From Peptoniphilaceae bacterium (GTDB lineage: Bacteria; Bacillota; Clostridia; Tissierellales; Peptoniphilaceae): a DNA stretch of 64,000 nucleotides. The stretch is from positions 48,758-112,757 of the forward strand of contig CABJAE010000001.1 in the NCBI GenBank assembly GCA_902363535.1, read 5' to 3'. The notes under the pieces were generated by a model. That model had not been told where the DNA came from. It searched no databases and saw only the letters and a list, made by a program, of their open reading frames with translations. Each line of letters opens with the position of its first letter. Positions within the stretch are counted from its first letter, which is position 1. The translations under genes were made by a program, and so were the position numbers. Of the stretch, positions 1-7,830 are shown piece after piece.

Positions 1-140
1 CCTGCCGATGTGTGATTCGCCGACGCTTGAGGAAGCATTAAAAGCAATGTTCCGATTGAAATTAAAACCAAAAAGGAAATTGCCAGGACAAAGGGCGGGT
101 TATGGGAAATTTTTTTCTGAAGACGATTTGGTAATTTCAC
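1..140 (-). CDS. ktrB: KtrB/TrkH-family potassium uptake protein, N-terminal fragment (runs off left edge)
   Basis: The reverse strand from 140 reads about 46 codons into the window edge. After a short basic start comes a hydrophobic helix with the pattern PPFVLAISF...IGTLLLMLP, which matches the first membrane helix of KtrB/TrkH potassium translocators (PP-x-VLA-x-x-F...IG-x-LLLMLP). This family forms the membrane channel of Ktr/Trk potassium uptake with a cytosolic RCK subunit. The start is GTG at 138-140, with AGGAG at 147-151 six bases upstream. It lies just beyond the terminator of the ribosomal-protein operon. Only the N-terminus is visible, so KtrB and TrkH cannot be told apart. Confidence 0.82.
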   Translation of the reverse strand, partial: MKLPNRLQKKISHNPPFVLAISFLVLISIGTLLLMLPQASANHTSA

Positions 141-150
141 GCTCTGCTCC

Positions 151-192
151 TAAAATAAAATACACCCCACAGGGAGTATCCCCATGGGGTGT
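151..192 (-). terminator. Rho-independent terminator of infC-rpmI-rplT
   Basis: On the reverse strand an 8-bp stem (ACACCCCA / TGGGGTGT, 162-169 and 185-192) encloses a second GGG/CCC stem. It is followed by TATTTTATTTTA. It begins six bases after the rplT stop codon and precedes the ktrB ribosome site. Confidence 0.85.
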
Positions 193-197
193 AGCGC

Positions 198-548
198 TTA
201 TTCTCCCTTAGCTACTTGAACGAGTTGTGCAAATGCATCCGGGTCGTGAATTGCCAATTCGGAAAGAACCTTGCGGTTAATGTCTACATTGGCCTTTTTT
301 AATCCACTGATAAAGCGGCTGTAGCTCATGCCGTTCAAACGTGCGGCGGCATTGATTCTCGTAATCCAAAGTTTACGGAAATCTCTCTTCCTTTGCTTTC
401 TGCCAGCAAAGGAATAGCTCATGGAGCGCATAACCGCTTGGTTTGCTACGCGGTATAATTTCGATTTTGCTCCGAAGTAGCCCTTTGCTTGTTTTAATAC
501 TTTTTTATGACGACGCTTTGCGTTGACGCCTCTTTTTACTCTAGCCAT
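198..548 (-). CDS. rplT: 50S ribosomal protein L20
   Basis: L20 (116 aa) binds 23S rRNA early in large-subunit assembly. The sequence starts [19 protein letters not shown] and is very basic throughout its N-terminal half, with the conserved FRKLWI and RINAA stretches, as in all bacterial L20 proteins; the length is typical. It is the last gene of infC-rpmI-rplT, 15 bases after rpmI, and is followed by a strong terminator. In Firmicutes L20 represses its own operon by binding the mRNA leader; a matching leader and attenuator lie upstream of infC here. Confidence 0.98.
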   Translation of the reverse strand: MARVKRGVNAKRRHKKVLKQAKGYFGAKSKLYRVANQAVMRSMSYSFAGRKQRKRDFRKLWITRINAAARLNGMSYSRFISGLKKANVDINRKVLSELAIHDPDAFAQLVQVAKGE

Positions 549-563
549 GTCTTACCTCCCCGA

Positions 564-755
564 TTACGGAATCATGTTGTCGATGCGGCGAGCATCGGAC
601 TTTGAAACCAACGATCCTTTACGCAGATTCCGCGTTCTCTTTGCTGTCTTTTTGCCCGTTAAGTGGCCTTTGTAAGCTTTGAATCTTCTTAATTTGCCGG
701 TTCCCGTTCTGGTGAAACGCTTGGCGGAACCTCTATGCGTTTTCATTTTACCCAT
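564..755 (-). CDS. rpmI: 50S ribosomal protein L35
   Basis: L35 (63 aa) is a small basic large-subunit protein. The start [14 protein letters not shown] and the later [17 protein letters not shown] are the family's hallmark segments, and the length is normal. It sits between infC (11 bases upstream) and rplT, the standard operon order. Its expression should follow the L20-sensitive leader in front of infC. Confidence 0.98.
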   Translation of the reverse strand: MGKMKTHRGSAKRFTRTGTGKLRRFKAYKGHLTGKKTAKRTRNLRKGSLVSKSDARRIDNMIP

Positions 756-765
756 CGTATTCCTC

Positions 766-1281
766 CTACTTATTCTCCGATTTCGAGCGGAAAAACATAA
801 CCATGTTTCTGCCTTCCATCTTCGGTTTTTTGTCTACTTCCCCGTATTCCGAGACAAGTTCCGTAAATTCATCCAAGACTTCGCGGCCGATTTCGGTGTG
901 ACCCATTTCTCTTCCGCGGAAGCGGACGGCGACCTTTAAGCGGTTTCCGTCTTTCAAGAAATCCTTGGCTTTATTGGCCTTCGTGTTTAAATCATGGGTC
1001 TCGATTTTCGGCGTCAAGCGGAGCTCTTTTACCGTAATCGTCTTTTGTTTCTTCTTCGCTTCCTTTTCCTTCTTCATCATATCGTAGCGATACTTTCCGT
1101 AGTCAAGAACGCGACAGACCGGCGGCTTCGCCTTCGGCGCAATATTGACGAGATCCAATTTAAATTCGTCAGCAATAGCTCTTGCTTTTTCAATGGATAC
1201 AATACCTAACTGTTCGCCTTCGGGATCAATTAAGCGCACTTCTTTCGCGCGAATTTCTCCATTGATTTGAATTTCTTTAAT
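766..1281 (-). CDS. infC: Translation initiation factor IF-3, ATT start codon
   Basis: IF-3 binds the 30S subunit, checks start codon and initiator tRNA and blocks premature 50S joining. The two-domain protein reads [21 protein letters not shown] at its N-terminus, then [15 protein letters not shown], a lysine-rich linker and the C-terminal domain with [12 protein letters not shown]. No ATG or GTG lies at the right place. GGAGG (1291-1295) is nine bases upstream of an ATT codon at 1279-1281, giving 171 aa, the normal length. Rare ATT starts are known for infC, where IF-3 discriminates against its own message. A longer reading from 1347 would cross the attenuator hairpin and is rejected. Confidence 0.96.
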   Translation of the reverse strand: MKEIQINGEIRAKEVRLIDPEGEQLGIVSIEKARAIADEFKLDLVNIAPKAKPPVCRVLDYGKYRYDMMKKEKEAKKKQKTITVKELRLTPKIETHDLNTKANKAKDFLKDGNRLKVAVRFRGREMGHTEIGREVLDEFTELVSEYGEVDKKPKMEGRNMVMFFRSKSENK

Positions 1282-1290
1282 GACTAAACA

Positions 1291-1395
1291 CCTCCATAGG
1301 CAACAAAAAAAGCGGGCACACAAAGACCCGCCATAAAACTGGAACATAACCTTAAAACGTAGTCGTAAGGTGAGAAGCGGACTTCTTCTTCATGC
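1291..1395 (-). promoter_or_regulatory. L20-type leader with attenuator ahead of infC
   Basis: About 100 bases of leader lie between the predicted transcript start near 1395 and infC. A terminator hairpin (GCGGG at 1327-1331 pairing with CCCGC at 1312-1316 across a loop) is followed by seven T's, then the infC ribosome site. In Firmicutes such leaders bind L20 to promote early termination when the protein is in excess. The hairpin is seen directly; L20 binding is inferred from position. Confidence 0.75.
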
Positions 1396-1401
1396 TCGAA
1401 T

Positions 1402-1430
1402 AGTGTATCAAATCCCCGGGCGCGTGTCAA
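1402..1430 (-). promoter_or_regulatory. Sigma-A promoter of infC operon
   Basis: TTGACA (1425-1430), a 17-base spacer and TACACT (1402-1407) on the reverse strand. The -35 box overlaps the stop codon of udk, so transcription starts just after that gene. Confidence 0.88.
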
Positions 1431-2056
1431 GCTTTTTCTATTTCGGCCAGGATATGATTCAGTTTCGTTTGAATTAAATCCACCGCCACTTTGTTGTGGC
1501 CCCCTTCCGGAACGATAATGTCGGCGTAGCGCTTCGACGGCTCTACAAATTGCAAATGGGCCGGCCGCACCGTGGCCATGTACTGATCGATGACCGAATC
1601 CAAGCTGCGTGCCCGCTCCTTCATGTCCCGCTTGATTCGGCGAAGGATGCGCACGTCGCTGTCCGTGTCCACGAAAATCTTCATGTCCAAGAGATCCAAG
1701 ACCCGAGGCTCGGAGAAAAGCAAGATCCCTTCGATTAAGATGATGTCCTTAGGCTCCAGGCGGATCGTCTCTTTTTTGCGATTGTGCACGGAAAAATCGT
1801 ACTCCGGCATATCCACGCTTTTGCCCGACTTTAAAGCCATGAGATGCTCGATAAACAGATCGTTGTCAAAGGCAAAGGGGTGGTCGTAATTGGTCTTCAC
1901 CCGCTCTTCGGGAGACAAATGGCTTTGATCCTTGTAGTAATTGTCCTGACGAATCACCGTGCAGCGGGCGCCGCCGGTGTTTTTCAACAACTGCTCGGTG
2001 ACGGTGCTCTTGCCGCTTCCCGATCCACCGCAAATGCCGATTAAGATTGGTTTCAA
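1427..2056 (-). CDS. udk: Uridine kinase
   Basis: This enzyme phosphorylates uridine and cytidine to UMP and CMP in pyrimidine salvage. The P-loop GGSGSGKSTV lies near residue 10, followed by RQDNYYKDQSHL, YDHPFAFDNDLF and the IDTDSDVR-like segment (FVDTDSDVRILRRIKRD), all typical of Udk; 209 aa is the usual size. Its start overlaps the end of trhP by four bases (ATGA), so the two are translationally coupled. The trmR-trhP-udk order matches yrrM-yrrN/O-udk of Bacillus. Confidence 0.96.
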   Translation of the reverse strand: MKPILIGICGGSGSGKSTVTEQLLKNTGGARCTVIRQDNYYKDQSHLSPEERVKTNYDHPFAFDNDLFIEHLMALKSGKSVDMPEYDFSVHNRKKETIRLEPKDIILIEGILLFSEPRVLDLLDMKIFVDTDSDVRILRRIKRDMKERARSLDSVIDQYMATVRPAHLQFVEPSKRYADIIVPEGGHNKVAVDLIQTKLNHILAEIEKA

Positions 2057-3276
2057 TCCTGCACCTTCTTTCGAATCATATCCTTCGCTTCCACCGCTTG
2101 AGGCACGGTTGCGGTAAATACCTGCCGGGCTTTATTGGCCACCTCGATGGGCGCGCCTTCCTCATCCGCCATGTCGTCGATGGTCCATGTGAAGAAATCT
2201 TTCCCCGGTCCGAAGATTTCCACTTCGTCGCCGCGGAAAATTCGATTTCGCTGCTCGATGGTGGCTCGCTTCGTTTGGGGATCGTAGTCCAATACGACGC
2301 CGACGAAGTCGTAATCTTTGATGTAGGTCACGGAATCGCTGATGCCCTCGGGTCCCTTGGCTTCGGAATAGTAAAAGCCCGTGGTGAAGTCCCTGTGGGA
2401 TACTTTTTTTATCTCTTCGAGCCAGCGGGGATCGTAGCGGTAGTTTTTCGGATCGGCGTAATAGGCGTCGATGGCCATGCGGTAGGCACGAATCACCGTG
2501 GCCAGGTAATAGGCACTTTTCACCCGTCCTTCGATCTTAAGGGACCGAATCCCCGCCTCAATTAATTCGTCGATGTGCTCGATCATGCAGAGGTCCTTAG
2601 AGTTTAAAATAAAACTTCCCTCTTCCGTGGATTCGACGGGGAAGTACTCGCCCGGGCGATTCTCTTCCACGAGATGGTACTTGTAGCGACAGGGCTGAGC
2701 GCAGTCCCCTTGATTGGCGTCGCGCCCCGTCATGTAATTGCTCATAAGGCAGCGGCCGCTGTAACTCATGCACATGGCGCCGTGAACGAAGGTTTCGATT
2801 TCTACGCCCTCTACGTCTTTTTCAATGGCGCGGATCTCGTCCAAGGTGAGTTCCCTGGCGAGCACCACCCGCTCGGCGCCCAAGTCCCGCCAAAAGCGCA
2901 CGGTTTCGCTATTGGTCAAACTCCCCTGGGTGCTCATGTGAATGGGCAGTTTCGACGCCTTTTTCACCCGCATAAAGATGCCCGGATCGGCGACGATCAC
3001 CGCGTCCACTCCCGCTTCTTCCAATTCGCAGAGGTAGTCGTCCAGCCCGTCGAAATCCTTGTCGTGGGGAATAATATTTAAGGTCACATGGACTTTTCTT
3101 CCCCGAGCATGGGCATATTCGACGCCTTCTTTAATTTTTTCAACGGAAAAGTTTTTCGACGCCTTTCTCAGGCCGAAGGCTTCTCCCCCTAAGTAGACCG
3201 CATCGGCTCCGTAGTCGATGGCGGTTTTTAATTTTTCCAAATCCCCTGCCGGTGCCAAAAGTTCTATCTTATCCAT
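2053..3276 (-). CDS. trhP: U32-family tRNA U34 hydroxylation protein (TrhP/YrrO-like)
   Basis: This is a peptidase-U32-family protein of 407 aa. It opens with ELLAPAGDLEKLKTAIDYGADAVYLGG and carries the cysteine signature region SGRCLMSNYMTGRDANQGDCAQPCRYKY near residue 175. In Bacillus the homologue TrhP makes 5-hydroxyuridine at the tRNA wobble position using prephenate, and the neighbouring TrmR methylates it; the same neighbour occurs here. It overlaps trmR by eight bases and udk by four. The family also contains other RNA-hydroxylating members, so the exact substrate is inferred from context. Confidence 0.88.
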   Translation of the reverse strand: MDKIELLAPAGDLEKLKTAIDYGADAVYLGGEAFGLRKASKNFSVEKIKEGVEYAHARGRKVHVTLNIIPHDKDFDGLDDYLCELEEAGVDAVIVADPGIFMRVKKASKLPIHMSTQGSLTNSETVRFWRDLGAERVVLARELTLDEIRAIEKDVEGVEIETFVHGAMCMSYSGRCLMSNYMTGRDANQGDCAQPCRYKYHLVEENRPGEYFPVESTEEGSFILNSKDLCMIEHIDELIEAGIRSLKIEGRVKSAYYLATVIRAYRMAIDAYYADPKNYRYDPRWLEEIKKVSHRDFTTGFYYSEAKGPEGISDSVTYIKDYDFVGVVLDYDPQTKRATIEQRNRIFRGDEVEIFGPGKDFFTWTIDDMADEEGAPIEVANKARQVFTATVPQAVEAKDMIRKKVQD

Positions 3277-3913
3277 CCAATCTCCTTATTAACAACAATC
3301 CGTCGCCGACGGGCAACACCGTGGCCGATAAATTATCCGCACGGAGCACCCGGTACAAGAGGCGTTTCAGTCTTTTCACGATGGTGATTTTACGGCGCTT
3401 AAATAATTTCTTTGACGCGAGCATGCCGTGAAAGAGCACATTGTCCATGAGGATGACGCCTCCGGGGGCCAGTCGGCGCAAACTTTCTCTCAGATAGATC
3501 TCGTATTGCCCCTTGGCCGCATCGATAAATATAAAATCGTAGCTGCCCTCGTCCTTTTGAATAAATTCCGCGGCGTCTGCGACGACGAGGTGAATCCTGT
3601 CTTCCAAATGTTGATTTTGAAAATGGGTGCGGGCGTTAACGGCCCGGTCGGGATCCAGTTCCACCGTGGTAATTTCCGCATCGGGCAACGCCCGCGCCAT
3701 CATGGAGGCGGAATAGCCCACCGCCGTCCCCAGTTCCAAAATGCTTTTCGCCCCCAGAAGCGGCAGAAAGAAATTCAAAAAATTTTCCACCTGCGCGTCG
3801 ATAATGGGCACGCCCTCGGCTTCGGCGAAGGCGCGCAAATCCTTCAAATAACCGGCGGGCTCGGGAAAAAGCTGCGCCAAATAGTCTTCGATAAACGGTT
3901 CTGTTACATGCAT
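3269..3913 (-). CDS. trmR: O-methyltransferase, tRNA 5-hydroxyuridine methyltransferase (TrmR/YrrM-like)
   Basis: This 214-aa class I SAM methyltransferase has the cofactor motif ILELGTAVGYSASMMA near residue 60 and FIFIDAAKGQYEIYL near 130, as in the YrrM/catechol-O-methyltransferase-like family. TrmR converts 5-hydroxyuridine to 5-methoxyuridine at tRNA position 34. The gene precedes and overlaps trhP, so both steps are co-expressed. Its ATG at 3913 stands directly behind a terminator hairpin and no Shine-Dalgarno sequence is visible, which is odd for this genome. Confidence 0.88.
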   Translation of the reverse strand: MHVTEPFIEDYLAQLFPEPAGYLKDLRAFAEAEGVPIIDAQVENFLNFFLPLLGAKSILELGTAVGYSASMMARALPDAEITTVELDPDRAVNARTHFQNQHLEDRIHLVVADAAEFIQKDEGSYDFIFIDAAKGQYEIYLRESLRRLAPGGVILMDNVLFHGMLASKKLFKRRKITIVKRLKRLLYRVLRADNLSATVLPVGDGLLLIRRLDG

Positions 3914-3938
3914 GAGAAAAAAGCCGGTTAAACCGGCT
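3914..3938 (-). terminator. Terminator between rnj and trmR
   Basis: AGCCGG/CCGGCT stem (3922-3938) with a five-base loop and six T's on the reverse strand, starting just after the rnj stop. The T-run abuts the trmR start codon. Confidence 0.8.
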
Positions 3939-3939
3939 A

Positions 3940-5610
3940 TTATACATCCATAATGATGGGCAGGATCATGGGATTTCTTCGCGTCTTCTTGAAGATGAAG
4001 TTTCTTAAATCGTCGCGAATTTGCGATTTAATCGAAGACCAATCCTTGATGTTTTGACGCTTGCAATTTTCCACGGATTTCGTCACCATGTCACGCACTT
4101 CGTTCATCAAATCCGTGGATTCGCGAACGTAAACGAAGCCTCTGGAAATAATGTCCGGACCGGAAACCATTTGGCCGGTTTTTTTGTTCATGGCAATAAT
4201 GGCGATGATCAAGCCGTCTTCGGCAAGGTGCTTTCTGTCCCGAAGCACGATGTTTCCCACATCGCCGATGCCCAAGCCGTCGATTAACACTTGTCCCGCT
4301 TCCACATCTTTTACGCGACGGGCCTCGGTCTTGGTCATTTCCAGGCAGTTGCCGTTGTCCATCATGAAAATATTGTTCTTGGGAACGCCCATCTTTTGCG
4401 CCACTTCCGCGTGTTTCAATAAGTGCTTAACTTCCCCGTGAATCGGGATAAAGAATTTGGGCTTTAAGAGATTCAAGAGAAGCTTGTGCTCTTCTTGATA
4501 GGCGTGGCCGGAAACGTGGATTTCCGATAAGGATTCGTAGATGACGCGGACGCCCTTGTCTAAAAGGCGATTGATGACCGTGTTCACCGCGCTTTCGTTT
4601 CCGGGAATCGGATGGGCGGAGAGAATAATCACGTCGTCTTTGGTGAGCTGAATGCGCTTGTGCTCGCCGGTGGAAATCCGGGTCATGGCGCTCATGGGCT
4701 CGCCTTGGCTCCCCGTGGTAATTAAAACCAATTGGCGGGGATTGTATTTGTTCATGTCCTTAATGTCCACGATGGTGTTGGGCTTTACTTTTAAATAGCC
4801 TAAATTTTCCGCAATGCCCATGACATTCAACATGCTTCGGCCGCTTAATACCACTTTCCGATTGTAGCGTTCCGCCGCCGTAATGATCTGTTGGATCCGG
4901 TACACATTGGAGGCGAAAGTGGCGATAATAATTCGGTTGTTGCGCATGAGGGCGAAGAGACGGTCGAAGGTGGCGCCGACCTTGCGCTCGCTCATGGAAA
5001 AGCCTTCCCGAAGCACATTGGTGGATTCGCTGAACAGGGCCAGGACGCCGCGGTTTCCGATTTCGGCCAAGCGATTTAAGTCGATGGGATCGCCGGATAT
5101 CGGCGTAAAGTCCACTTTAAAGTCCCCGGAGTGAACCAACACACCCAGAGGCGTGGTAATGGCCAAAGCAGCCGCATCGGGAATGGAGTGGTTCACTTGC
5201 ACCCATTCCACTTCAAAGAACTTGCCGATTTTTACCGGCTGCTTGTAGCTCACGTTCACCATTTTCGTGGAGCGCAGGAGGCGGTGTTCCTTTAATTTGT
5301 TTTCCAACAGGGCCAAGGTCAATTTGGTTCCGTACACGGGCACATTGATCTGTTTCAACACATAGGGCACGGCGCCGATATGGTCTTCGTGGCCGTGGGT
5401 AATGACGATGCCCTTGATTTTTTGCTTGTTCTTAATTAAATACTGAATGTCCGGGATGACGATGTCGATGCCCGGCATATCGTCTTCGGGAAAGGTCATG
5501 CCGCAATCGACGACGATAATCTCGTCCTTGTATTCGATGACGGTCATGTTCTTTCCCACTTCGCGCATCCCGCCTAAGGGAATGATGCGAAGCTTCTCTT
5601 TATACTTCAT
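3940..5610 (-). CDS. rnj: Ribonuclease J
   Basis: RNase J is a 5'-3' exo- and endoribonuclease central to mRNA decay in Firmicutes. This protein (556 aa) has the metallo-beta-lactamase motif THGHEDHIGAVPYV, then the beta-CASP domain with GSQGEP and the SGHAYQEE motif, and a C-terminal domain ending in LPIIMDV. ATG at 5610 is chosen because GGAGAGG precedes it; a longer reading from 5646 lies inside fur. The gene overlaps fur by 11 bases and ends in a terminator. Only one RNase J gene is in the window, so J1 and J2 are not distinguished. Confidence 0.95.
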   Translation of the reverse strand: MKYKEKLRIIPLGGMREVGKNMTVIEYKDEIIVVDCGMTFPEDDMPGIDIVIPDIQYLIKNKQKIKGIVITHGHEDHIGAVPYVLKQINVPVYGTKLTLALLENKLKEHRLLRSTKMVNVSYKQPVKIGKFFEVEWVQVNHSIPDAAALAITTPLGVLVHSGDFKVDFTPISGDPIDLNRLAEIGNRGVLALFSESTNVLREGFSMSERKVGATFDRLFALMRNNRIIIATFASNVYRIQQIITAAERYNRKVVLSGRSMLNVMGIAENLGYLKVKPNTIVDIKDMNKYNPRQLVLITTGSQGEPMSAMTRISTGEHKRIQLTKDDVIILSAHPIPGNESAVNTVINRLLDKGVRVIYESLSEIHVSGHAYQEEHKLLLNLLKPKFFIPIHGEVKHLLKHAEVAQKMGVPKNNIFMMDNGNCLEMTKTEARRVKDVEAGQVLIDGLGIGDVGNIVLRDRKHLAEDGLIIAIIAMNKKTGQMVSGPDIISRGFVYVRESTDLMNEVRDMVTKSVENCKRQNIKDWSSIKSQIRDDLRNFIFKKTRRNPMILPIIMDV

Positions 5611-6055
5611 TGGCCTCTCCTTCTTTTTTGCGACTGCACTTGTCACAAATGCCGTAGAATTTTAAATTATGATCGGTAATGTGAAAGTGCACGGTTTTTT
5701 CTATTTCTTCTTCTAAATCGTCCAGTAAATCCACATTGACTTCCGTAATTTCGTGGCAGACATTACAGACCAAGTGGTGGTGCTTATGCTTTTCGTCTTC
5801 GAGGCGACGTTCGTAGCGCGTCGTGCCGTCTTCGAAGGTAAGTGCCGTTAAAAAGCCGATGGATTCCAAGAGGCTCACGGCGCGATAAACGGTGGCGATA
5901 CCGATTTCGGGCATTTTCTTGCCGGCGTAATGAAACACTTCTTCTGTCGTCATGTGTTCGCCTTCTCTTTCGGCAAAAACTTCCATAACTACCTGACGCT
6001 GTTTGGTAAACTTATAGCCTTTTTCTTGCAAAAACTCTTTAAATGTATTGTCCAT
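5600..6055 (-). CDS. Fur-family metal- or peroxide-responsive repressor
   Basis: This 151-aa Fur-family protein has the winged-helix DNA-binding domain (KFTKQRQVVMEVF, then EIGIATVYRAVSLLESIGF) and a metal-binding half with HKHHHLVCNVCHEI and a second pair CDKC near the end. The two CxxC pairs form the structural zinc site. It could be Fur, Zur or PerR; the sequence alone does not decide. It lies between ruvX and rnj on the same strand and overlaps rnj by 11 bases. Confidence 0.92.
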   Translation of the reverse strand: MDNTFKEFLQEKGYKFTKQRQVVMEVFAEREGEHMTTEEVFHYAGKKMPEIGIATVYRAVSLLESIGFLTALTFEDGTTRYERRLEDEKHKHHHLVCNVCHEITEVNVDLLDDLEEEIEKTVHFHITDHNLKFYGICDKCSRKKEGEANEV

Positions 6056-6120
6056 GGGATACCACCTATATTCGTTACTATCGCTGATCGCCTAAAACAC
6101 GACAAATAAAGGCCCTTCGC

Positions 6121-6537
6121 CTAAAGAGGCAATTGATCCAAGTAGGTTTGAAGGATCAATACGGCCGCCAATTTGTCCACGTGTTTTTTTCTGTTTTCTC
6201 TTCGAACGCCACCTTGCATAAGTACCGCTTCGGCACTAGATGTGGTCAGTCGTTCGTCCACATAAATAATTTCCATGCCCAACGCCTCCTTCAAGTAGTC
6301 GGCGTAATTCATGGTCCTTTTCGCCTGAAAGCCCAAAGTGTTGTTCATGTTTTTCGGCAACCCGACGATCAGCTTTTCAACGTCGTACTTGTCGATCAGC
6401 GCCTTGAGCGCCGCTGCATCTTCCGCCTTCGATGCCCGAATAATCGTCGTCACCCCTTGGGCCGTGATGCCCAAAGGATCGGAGACGCTGACACCGATGG
6501 TCTTGTTTCCAATATCCAATCCTAACAATCGTTTCAT
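6121..6537 (-). CDS. ruvX: Putative Holliday junction resolvase / 16S rRNA processing nuclease (YqgF family)
   Basis: RuvX/YqgF (138 aa) has an RNase H fold. The LGLDIGNKTIGVSVSDPLG start holds the first catalytic Asp, VGLPKNMNN the middle motif and VDERLTTSSAE the third acidic site. YqgF proteins are linked to pre-16S rRNA maturation and junction resolution. The usual order is ireB-ruvX; here an aldo/keto reductase gene sits between them, one base upstream of the start. Confidence 0.94.
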   Translation of the reverse strand: MKRLLGLDIGNKTIGVSVSDPLGITAQGVTTIIRASKAEDAAALKALIDKYDVEKLIVGLPKNMNNTLGFQAKRTMNYADYLKEALGMEIIYVDERLTTSSAEAVLMQGGVRRENRKKHVDKLAAVLILQTYLDQLPL

Positions 6538-6538
6538 T

Positions 6539-7480
6539 TTAAATCACTTTAATGCAAAATTCGGGGCAGACTGTGGCGCAGTAACCGCACAAAATGCACT
6601 TGTCGTTCACCACGGCACGGCCGTCTTCTACGTGAATGGCATCTTGTTTGCAGCGCCTTTCGCAACTGCCGCAACCGATACAGTAATCGCCGATAATCAG
6701 CTTCCGCTTCTTTTTCGATACATCCTCCAGGGCACGCTCGTTTTCTTCGCCACGCAAAAAAAGATCCGCGTTGTAGTCAATTTCTTCCTTGGACTGCATG
6801 CCGATTGCGGTCGAGTCGATGCAGTCGATGGATGAAATCCACTTTAAAGACGCTCTGTTTTCGGCGATTAAGTGGCCGCCGCCCAGGGCTTTCATGGAAT
6901 AGATGCCGATGCCCTTTTTGTGTCTCTGTTCGATGGCATTGAGCATTTCCTCCGGCGTGCCGTCTTGAATCCCCACGCCTCGTCGATTGATGATGGGATG
7001 GATCACCTCGATCTCGGGGAAAAGAGCCGTGGCATTAACGCAACCGATAAAATGGGTGGAAATGCCGATGGCGCGAATGTATCCCGCCTCTTTTAATTCC
7101 ACCAGGCGGTTCAATGCGCCCTTGTGCCCCTTTAGAGTCAGGAGGGATTCCTGTTCGTGCAACATGAAAATGTCGATGTAGTCCGTGTCCAATTCCTTCA
7201 GCGCTTTTTTTACGCTTGCATCGGCCGTCTTTTCGTCGTAGCAGTAGGCCTTGGATGTAATCACCCATTCCTCACGCCCGAGTTCTTTAATCGCCCCGTG
7301 AATGTAGGCGTAATTATCGTAGATTTCCGCCGTATCTATAAAGTTGATACCCTTTTCGTGGGCATAAACCAATAGTTCCGTGCCTTTTTTTAAGGGCAAA
7401 TTCGCCTGAAATCTCGAAAATGTCAACGAGCCGTAGCACAGTGGCGACACTTCGATCCCCGTTTTTCCTAAAACTGCCAT
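6539..7480 (-). CDS. Aldo/keto reductase with C-terminal 2[4Fe-4S] ferredoxin domain
   Basis: Residues 1-250 form an aldo/keto reductase barrel: GIEVSPLCYGSLTFS, FIDTAEIYDNY with the catalytic Asp and Tyr, and the DYIDIFMLHEQ strand with His. Residues about 265-313 form a bacterial ferredoxin domain with two clusters, CIGCGSCERRC and CILCGYCATVCPEFC. Such fusions occur in anaerobes and presumably take electrons from ferredoxin, but the substrate is unknown. The gene is inserted between ireB and ruvX and is followed by ruvX after a single base. Confidence 0.93.
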   Translation of the reverse strand: MAVLGKTGIEVSPLCYGSLTFSRFQANLPLKKGTELLVYAHEKGINFIDTAEIYDNYAYIHGAIKELGREEWVITSKAYCYDEKTADASVKKALKELDTDYIDIFMLHEQESLLTLKGHKGALNRLVELKEAGYIRAIGISTHFIGCVNATALFPEIEVIHPIINRRGVGIQDGTPEEMLNAIEQRHKKGIGIYSMKALGGGHLIAENRASLKWISSIDCIDSTAIGMQSKEEIDYNADLFLRGEENERALEDVSKKKRKLIIGDYCIGCGSCERRCKQDAIHVEDGRAVVNDKCILCGYCATVCPEFCIKVI

Positions 7481-7491
7481 AAATCGCTCCT

Positions 7492-7526
7492 AAAAACAGA
7501 ATAGAGATGAGCCCAAGCCCATCTCT
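7492..7526 (-). terminator. Weak terminator or attenuator between ireB and the reductase gene
   Basis: AGAGATG/CATCTCT arms (7503-7526) with an imperfect GC inner part are followed on the reverse strand by ATTCTGTTTTTA. The hairpin overlaps the ireB stop codon and probably trims downstream expression without ending it. Confidence 0.45.
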
Positions 7527-7782
7527 AATCTTCCTTTAAATAGAATGTCAGTAACTCTGACAGAAGTTCGTCACGTTCAATGGATTGAATGATACTGCGC
7601 GCGTCTAAGTGGCTGGTTATATAGGTGGGATCTCCGGATAGTATATAGCCAATAATTTGATCGATCGGATCGTATCCCTTGTCTTCTAACGCATGAAAAA
7701 CAGTGGTAATTCCCTTGCGGATTTTCTCGCTGTCGCCATTGGTTTTTTCGAAGATATGCGTTTCAAACTGATTATTGTCCAT
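7525..7782 (-). CDS. ireB: IreB family regulatory phosphoprotein
   Basis: This 85-aa protein matches the IreB (DUF965/YrzL) family across its length: a [20 protein letters not shown] core, then [21 protein letters not shown]. In Enterococcus, IreB is phosphorylated by the PASTA kinase IreK and restrains cephalosporin resistance. The gene lies directly after alaS as in most Firmicutes. It has its own extended -10 promoter and a strong GGAGGAG site. The kinase is not in this window. Confidence 0.94.
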   Translation of the reverse strand: MDNNQFETHIFEKTNGDSEKIRKGITTVFHALEDKGYDPIDQIIGYILSGDPTYITSHLDARSIIQSIERDELLSELLTFYLKED

Positions 7783-7802
7783 ATAATCTCCTCCATAGGA
7801 GC

Positions 7803-7811
7803 ATTATACCA
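7803..7811 (-). promoter_or_regulatory. Extended -10 promoter of ireB
   Basis: TGGTATAAT on the reverse strand (TATAAT at 7803-7808, TG at 7810-7811) lies in the short alaS-ireB gap. No good -35 box is visible. The transcript would start close to the GGAGGAG ribosome site. Confidence 0.65.
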
Positions 7812-7830
7812 CAAATTCCACCGGCCGACA

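Noticed and set aside
8..211. 67-codon forward frame over the left edge
   Set aside because: It runs antisense to the KtrB N-terminus and through the rplT terminator, has no ribosome site and no family resemblance.
1282..1347. Upstream ATG-started extension of infC
   Set aside because: It would encode a Cys-rich stretch unlike IF-3 and would translate through the attenuator hairpin.
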